Shown here: positions 39,578-42,156 of the stretch, one piece after another | Layout: every line of letters starts with the position of its first letter | Numbering within the stretch: position 1 is the stretch's first letter | Assembly (NCBI GenBank): GCA_937146725.1 | Contig: CAKZRU010000183.1 | Coordinates: 1-42,156 of the forward strand | Length of the DNA stretch: 42,156 bases | Origin: an uncultured Myxococcales bacterium | GTDB lineage: Bacteria > Myxococcota_A > Bradymonadia > UBA7976 > VGTA01 | Reading direction: 5' to 3' | Position numbers and translations under genes: made by a program | The notes under the pieces: model-generated | The model's input: only the letters and a program-made list of their open reading frames with translations | Told to the model about the DNA's origin: nothing | Database searches by the model: none

Positions 39578-41898
39578 AAATTGCCTGTATTGGTGGTGGT
39601 CCAGGTGGGCTATACTTTGCAACTTTACTCAAGCAACGTCGACCGGAGCTAGAGATCGAAGTATATGAAAGAAATCGGATTGATGACACCTTTGGCTTTG
39701 GGGTGGTTTTTTCGGATGCCTCACTTACTAAAATTGCTGAAGATGACCCTTTGACCTATCAAGCAATCACCGCAAACTTTGCTCATTGGGACGACATTGA
39801 TGTTTTTATCCATGGTGAACTAAGACGATCTTCGGGTCATGGTTTTAGCGGTCTTTCTCGTAAGCGCTTATTACAGGTTCTTATTTCTCGCTGTGAAGAA
39901 ACCGGGGTGAAGGTGTTTCATGAAAAAGAAATCACTAATTTCAATGAGCTAGATGCTGATTTGGTTGTTGCGTCAGATGGTTTAAATAGCCAAATAAGAG
40001 AGCGGTTTAAGGATCACTTTAAACCAACGATTAATTGGGGCAAAGCTCGCTTTACTTGGATGGGCACCACCCGACAATTTCCTGCTTTTACCTTTTACTT
40101 TAAAGAGAATGAGCATGGAATGTGGCGAGTACATGCTTATAACTATGAAGATGGTTTGTCTACTTTCATTATTGAAGCCACCGAAGAAACTTGGCTTAAT
40201 GCCGGTTTAGACCAAGCCGATGAAGAACAATCGCGTTTGTATTGTGAAAAGCTCTTTGCGGAAGAATTAGAGGGCCATTCTTTACTGACCAATCATTCGA
40301 TTTGGCGTCGTTTTCCAGAGGTGGCCAATGAGCATTGGTATAGAGCAGCAAGCGCAGATACACCAGCGGTCGTTTTATTGGGAGATGCGGTACATACCGC
40401 ACACTTTTCGATCGGTTCCGGTACAAAATTAGCGGTTGAGGATGCCTCGGCTCTTGCGATGGCGATCACAGCTCATGGCAGTGATTTAAACTCAGCCCTA
40501 AAAGCCTATGAAGATGAGCGTAAACCTACCGTAACTAGTCTACAAAGAGCCGCCATAGTCAGCCAACGTTGGTTTGAGGAAACCGAACGCTATTTTAAAG
40601 CCTTAGATGTGGATGACTTTAATTTTAGTTTGCTGACCCGAAGCCTCAGAGTGACCCACAGTGATTTAAAACTTCGGGATCCGGAATATGTGAAACAAGT
40701 CAATGAGCGCTTTGCCACAAACTCATTCGAAACAGCAAACTTAGAAGTACCTAGCTCTCATTTTGGATTGAGTTTAAAGCAACTTCCTCCGATGTTTACT
40801 CCGTTCAAACTTAGGGACATGGTTTTAGAGAATAGAGTTGCGTTAGCACCCATGTGTCAATATCAAGCCAAAGATGGTCTGGCTAATGAATGGACTCTGA
40901 GTCATTTAAGCTCGAGAGCAATTGGCGGTAATGGACTCATCTTTACCGAAATGACGGCTGTGAATGCAGAAGGAAGAATTACGCCTGGATGTACAGGGAT
41001 TTATACGGATGAACATACGCAATCTTGGCGTAAGATTACGGATTTTATTCATCAAAACTCATCAGCTAAAATTGCAATTCAGCTTGGACATGCAGGACGA
41101 AAAGGTGCTTCAAAGTTGATGTGGGAGGGCATGGATAAGCCCTTACCTAGCTCGGAAGCTTGGCCTATTTATTCGGCTTCGCCCATTCCTTATTATTCTA
41201 ATAGCCAAGTGCCTAAAGCCTTAGAGTTAGATGATATGGAAGCCCTGATCGCTGACTATGTACAAGCAACGAAGCGTGCTCATGAGGCCGGCTTTGACAT
41301 GCTTGAATTGCATTGTGCACATGGTTATTTATTGGCAAGCTTTCTTTCTCCATTGACCAATCAACGAAATGATCAATTTGGTGGTTCCATCGAAGCTCGA
41401 GCCCAATTCCCATTAAAAGTATTTACAGCGATTCGAGAAGCTTGGCCACAGAGTAAACCTATGTCAGTGAGAGTGTCGGCAAGTGATTGGGAAGAAGGCG
41501 GCTTATCTATTGCTGACTTTATGACAGTTGCAGAATTATTTAAGCAGGCCGGCTGTGACCTCTTAAATACTTCAACCGGACAAACCACTCCGAATGCACG
41601 ACCAGAATACGGTCGGTTATTTCAAACGCCCTTTGCCGAGCGTGCCCGTCTAGAACTCGCTATGCCCACGATTGTTTCTGGCGGCATATCATCATTTGGT
41701 GATGTGAATAGTATTTTAAGTGCCGGACGTGCAGATCTTTGCTTGGTGGGAAGAGCGCAGTTATTTGACCCCTATTGGGTGCGCCATGCGGCATATGAGC
41801 AAGATGTTCAGCTTCCATGGCCTAAGTCCTATATGGTGGTCGGTGGGCAGTACCAACCGCGCATGGAATGGAGTGGACAAGGGGCAGTGAAATCATAA
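39574..41898 (+). CDS. Bifunctional FAD monooxygenase/old yellow enzyme (salicylyl-/anthraniloyl-CoA 5-hydroxylase type)
   Basis: A 774-residue cytoplasmic fusion. The N-terminal 400 residues are a class A flavin monooxygenase with CIGGGPGGLYFATLL (FAD dinucleotide fold), ASDGLNSQIRERF, and LLGDAVHTAHFSIGSGTKLAVEDA (second FAD motif). From about residue 408 follows an old-yellow-enzyme NADH:flavin oxidoreductase: FTPFKLRDMVLENRVALAPMCQYQ, IQLGHAGRK, ELHCAHGYLLASFLSPLTNQR, and GRAQLFDPYW. This exact fusion occurs in 2-aminobenzoyl-CoA monooxygenase/reductase and salicylyl-CoA 5-hydroxylase, which dearomatise or hydroxylate aryl-CoA thioesters. Length agrees with that family. Neither a CoA ligase nor a ring-cleavage gene is nearby, so the substrate is uncertain. 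The start overlaps the kinase stop. Confidence 0.88.
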   Translation: MKIACIGGGPGGLYFATLLKQRRPELEIEVYERNRIDDTFGFGVVFSDASLTKIAEDDPLTYQAITANFAHWDDIDVFIHGELRRSSGHGFSGLSRKRLLQVLISRCEETGVKVFHEKEITNFNELDADLVVASDGLNSQIRERFKDHFKPTINWGKARFTWMGTTRQFPAFTFYFKENEHGMWRVHAYNYEDGLSTFIIEATEETWLNAGLDQADEEQSRLYCEKLFAEELEGHSLLTNHSIWRRFPEVANEHWYRAASADTPAVVLLGDAVHTAHFSIGSGTKLAVEDASALAMAITAHGSDLNSALKAYEDERKPTVTSLQRAAIVSQRWFEETERYFKALDVDDFNFSLLTRSLRVTHSDLKLRDPEYVKQVNERFATNSFETANLEVPSSHFGLSLKQLPPMFTPFKLRDMVLENRVALAPMCQYQAKDGLANEWTLSHLSSRAIGGNGLIFTEMTAVNAEGRITPGCTGIYTDEHTQSWRKITDFIHQNSSAKIAIQLGHAGRKGASKLMWEGMDKPLPSSEAWPIYSASPIPYYSNSQVPKALELDDMEALIADYVQATKRAHEAGFDMLELHCAHGYLLASFLSPLTNQRNDQFGGSIEARAQFPLKVFTAIREAWPQSKPMSVRVSASDWEEGGLSIADFMTVAELFKQAGCDLLNTSTGQTTPNARPEYGRLFQTPFAERARLELAMPTIVSGGISSFGDVNSILSAGRADLCLVGRAQLFDPYWVRHAAYEQDVQLPWPKSYMVVGGQYQPRMEWSGQGAVKS

Positions 41899-41973
41899 AA
41901 GTAAGTCGCAAAACTTGTTTCTTCTTGCATAAAACGCTACATATTTATGACAGATTTATGTTTACATGAGCAT

Positions 41974-41989
41974 TTACATTGCAATGTAA
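41974..41989. promoter_or_regulatory. 16-bp perfect palindrome, possible operator
   Basis: TTACATTGCAATGTAA is a perfect inverted repeat about 75 bases after the oxidoreductase stop codon. A second small hairpin, CTTCAT-TTT-ATGAAG, follows at 41994-42008. There is no long T-run, so a dimeric regulator site or a weak terminator are both possible. Confidence 0.4.
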
Positions 41990-42000
41990 GCTTCTTCATT

Positions 42001-42138
42001 TTATGAAGTATATCTTAAGTCATACGACCACATTTCATAATCTAAATATTCAGGAGCTTGAAGTAAGATAGATCCTACAATCTTACCATTCATGTTACCT
42101 ATTCTTGTGGAAGCAAAAAGTGTCTGAGCAATCGATCA
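42001..42138 (-). pseudogene. Possible C-terminal gene fragment at the right edge
   Basis: The reverse strand reads a protein-like stretch ending in a stop at 42001. The last 30 codons begin with ATG 42093 and include LLQAPEYLDYEMWSYD. The same frame continues upstream for about 14 codons to an in-frame TGA at 42136-42138. I do not recognise the sequence. It may be the end of a decayed gene, a tiny gene, or chance. Confidence 0.25.
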
Positions 42139-42156
42139 TATCAACATCTGAAAAAG

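Overview
The window looks like chromosomal DNA of a Gram-negative bacterium with moderate to low GC. It encodes BamD, an RseP-type site-2 protease and at least seven predicted lipoproteins. It also has a Hanks-type Ser/Thr kinase, a PEGA-like protein next to it, low-complexity linkers behind lipoboxes, and a lipoprotein with DNDGDGLID-type repeats. That combination is typical of Myxococcota/Bradymonadota-like (former deltaproteobacterial) genomes. This placement is inferred from gene style, not from a marker gene. No rRNA, tRNA or CRISPR array was recognised.

Layout. 1-1100 (minus) is the N-terminal part of an IS91-family transposase running off the left edge. 1475-3776 (minus) is an MBL-fold hydrolase behind RseP. 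3940-6837 (minus) is a hybrid sensor kinase. 6871-7617 (minus) is an exported PEBP-like protein, divergent from a Cof-type HAD phosphatase (7926-8723). 8753-11767 (minus) is a three-gene set: Ig-like lipoprotein, unknown protein, and exported PTP/DUF442-like lipoprotein. 12107-12859 is BamD and 12989-14719 a large unknown lipoprotein.

14951-23207 (minus) is a tightly packed five-gene operon: an exported LIC_10091-like protein, TatD nuclease, a Ser/Thr kinase whose N-terminus is a caspase-fold domain lacking both catalytic residues, a membrane protein with PEGA-like beta domains, and a lipoprotein. The last three overlap or nearly touch. This is the best candidate for an undescribed system: a pseudo-caspase kinase wired to envelope proteins.

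23428-23787 (plus) is a very small 2H phosphoesterase-like protein. 23878-26133 (minus) is a cation-chloride cotransporter. 26278-29352 (minus) is a lipoprotein built from PEP-synthase/PPDK-like domains, normally cytoplasmic enzymes. 29461-30159 is a Lon N-domain protein with an acidic repeat insertion. 30349-35291 holds a TPR/DUF3857/transglutaminase protein and a Tim44-like protein. 35562-38693 (plus) is a large acidic repeat lipoprotein. 38885-41898 (plus) is an ATGA-overlapping pair: a deoxynucleoside kinase and a bifunctional acyl-CoA monooxygenase/old-yellow-enzyme fusion.

Recurring theme: in-frame minisatellites (12, 15 or 18 bp units) sit in linkers of at least five proteins. Several start codons were moved from the longest frame to the position supported by a ribosome binding site.
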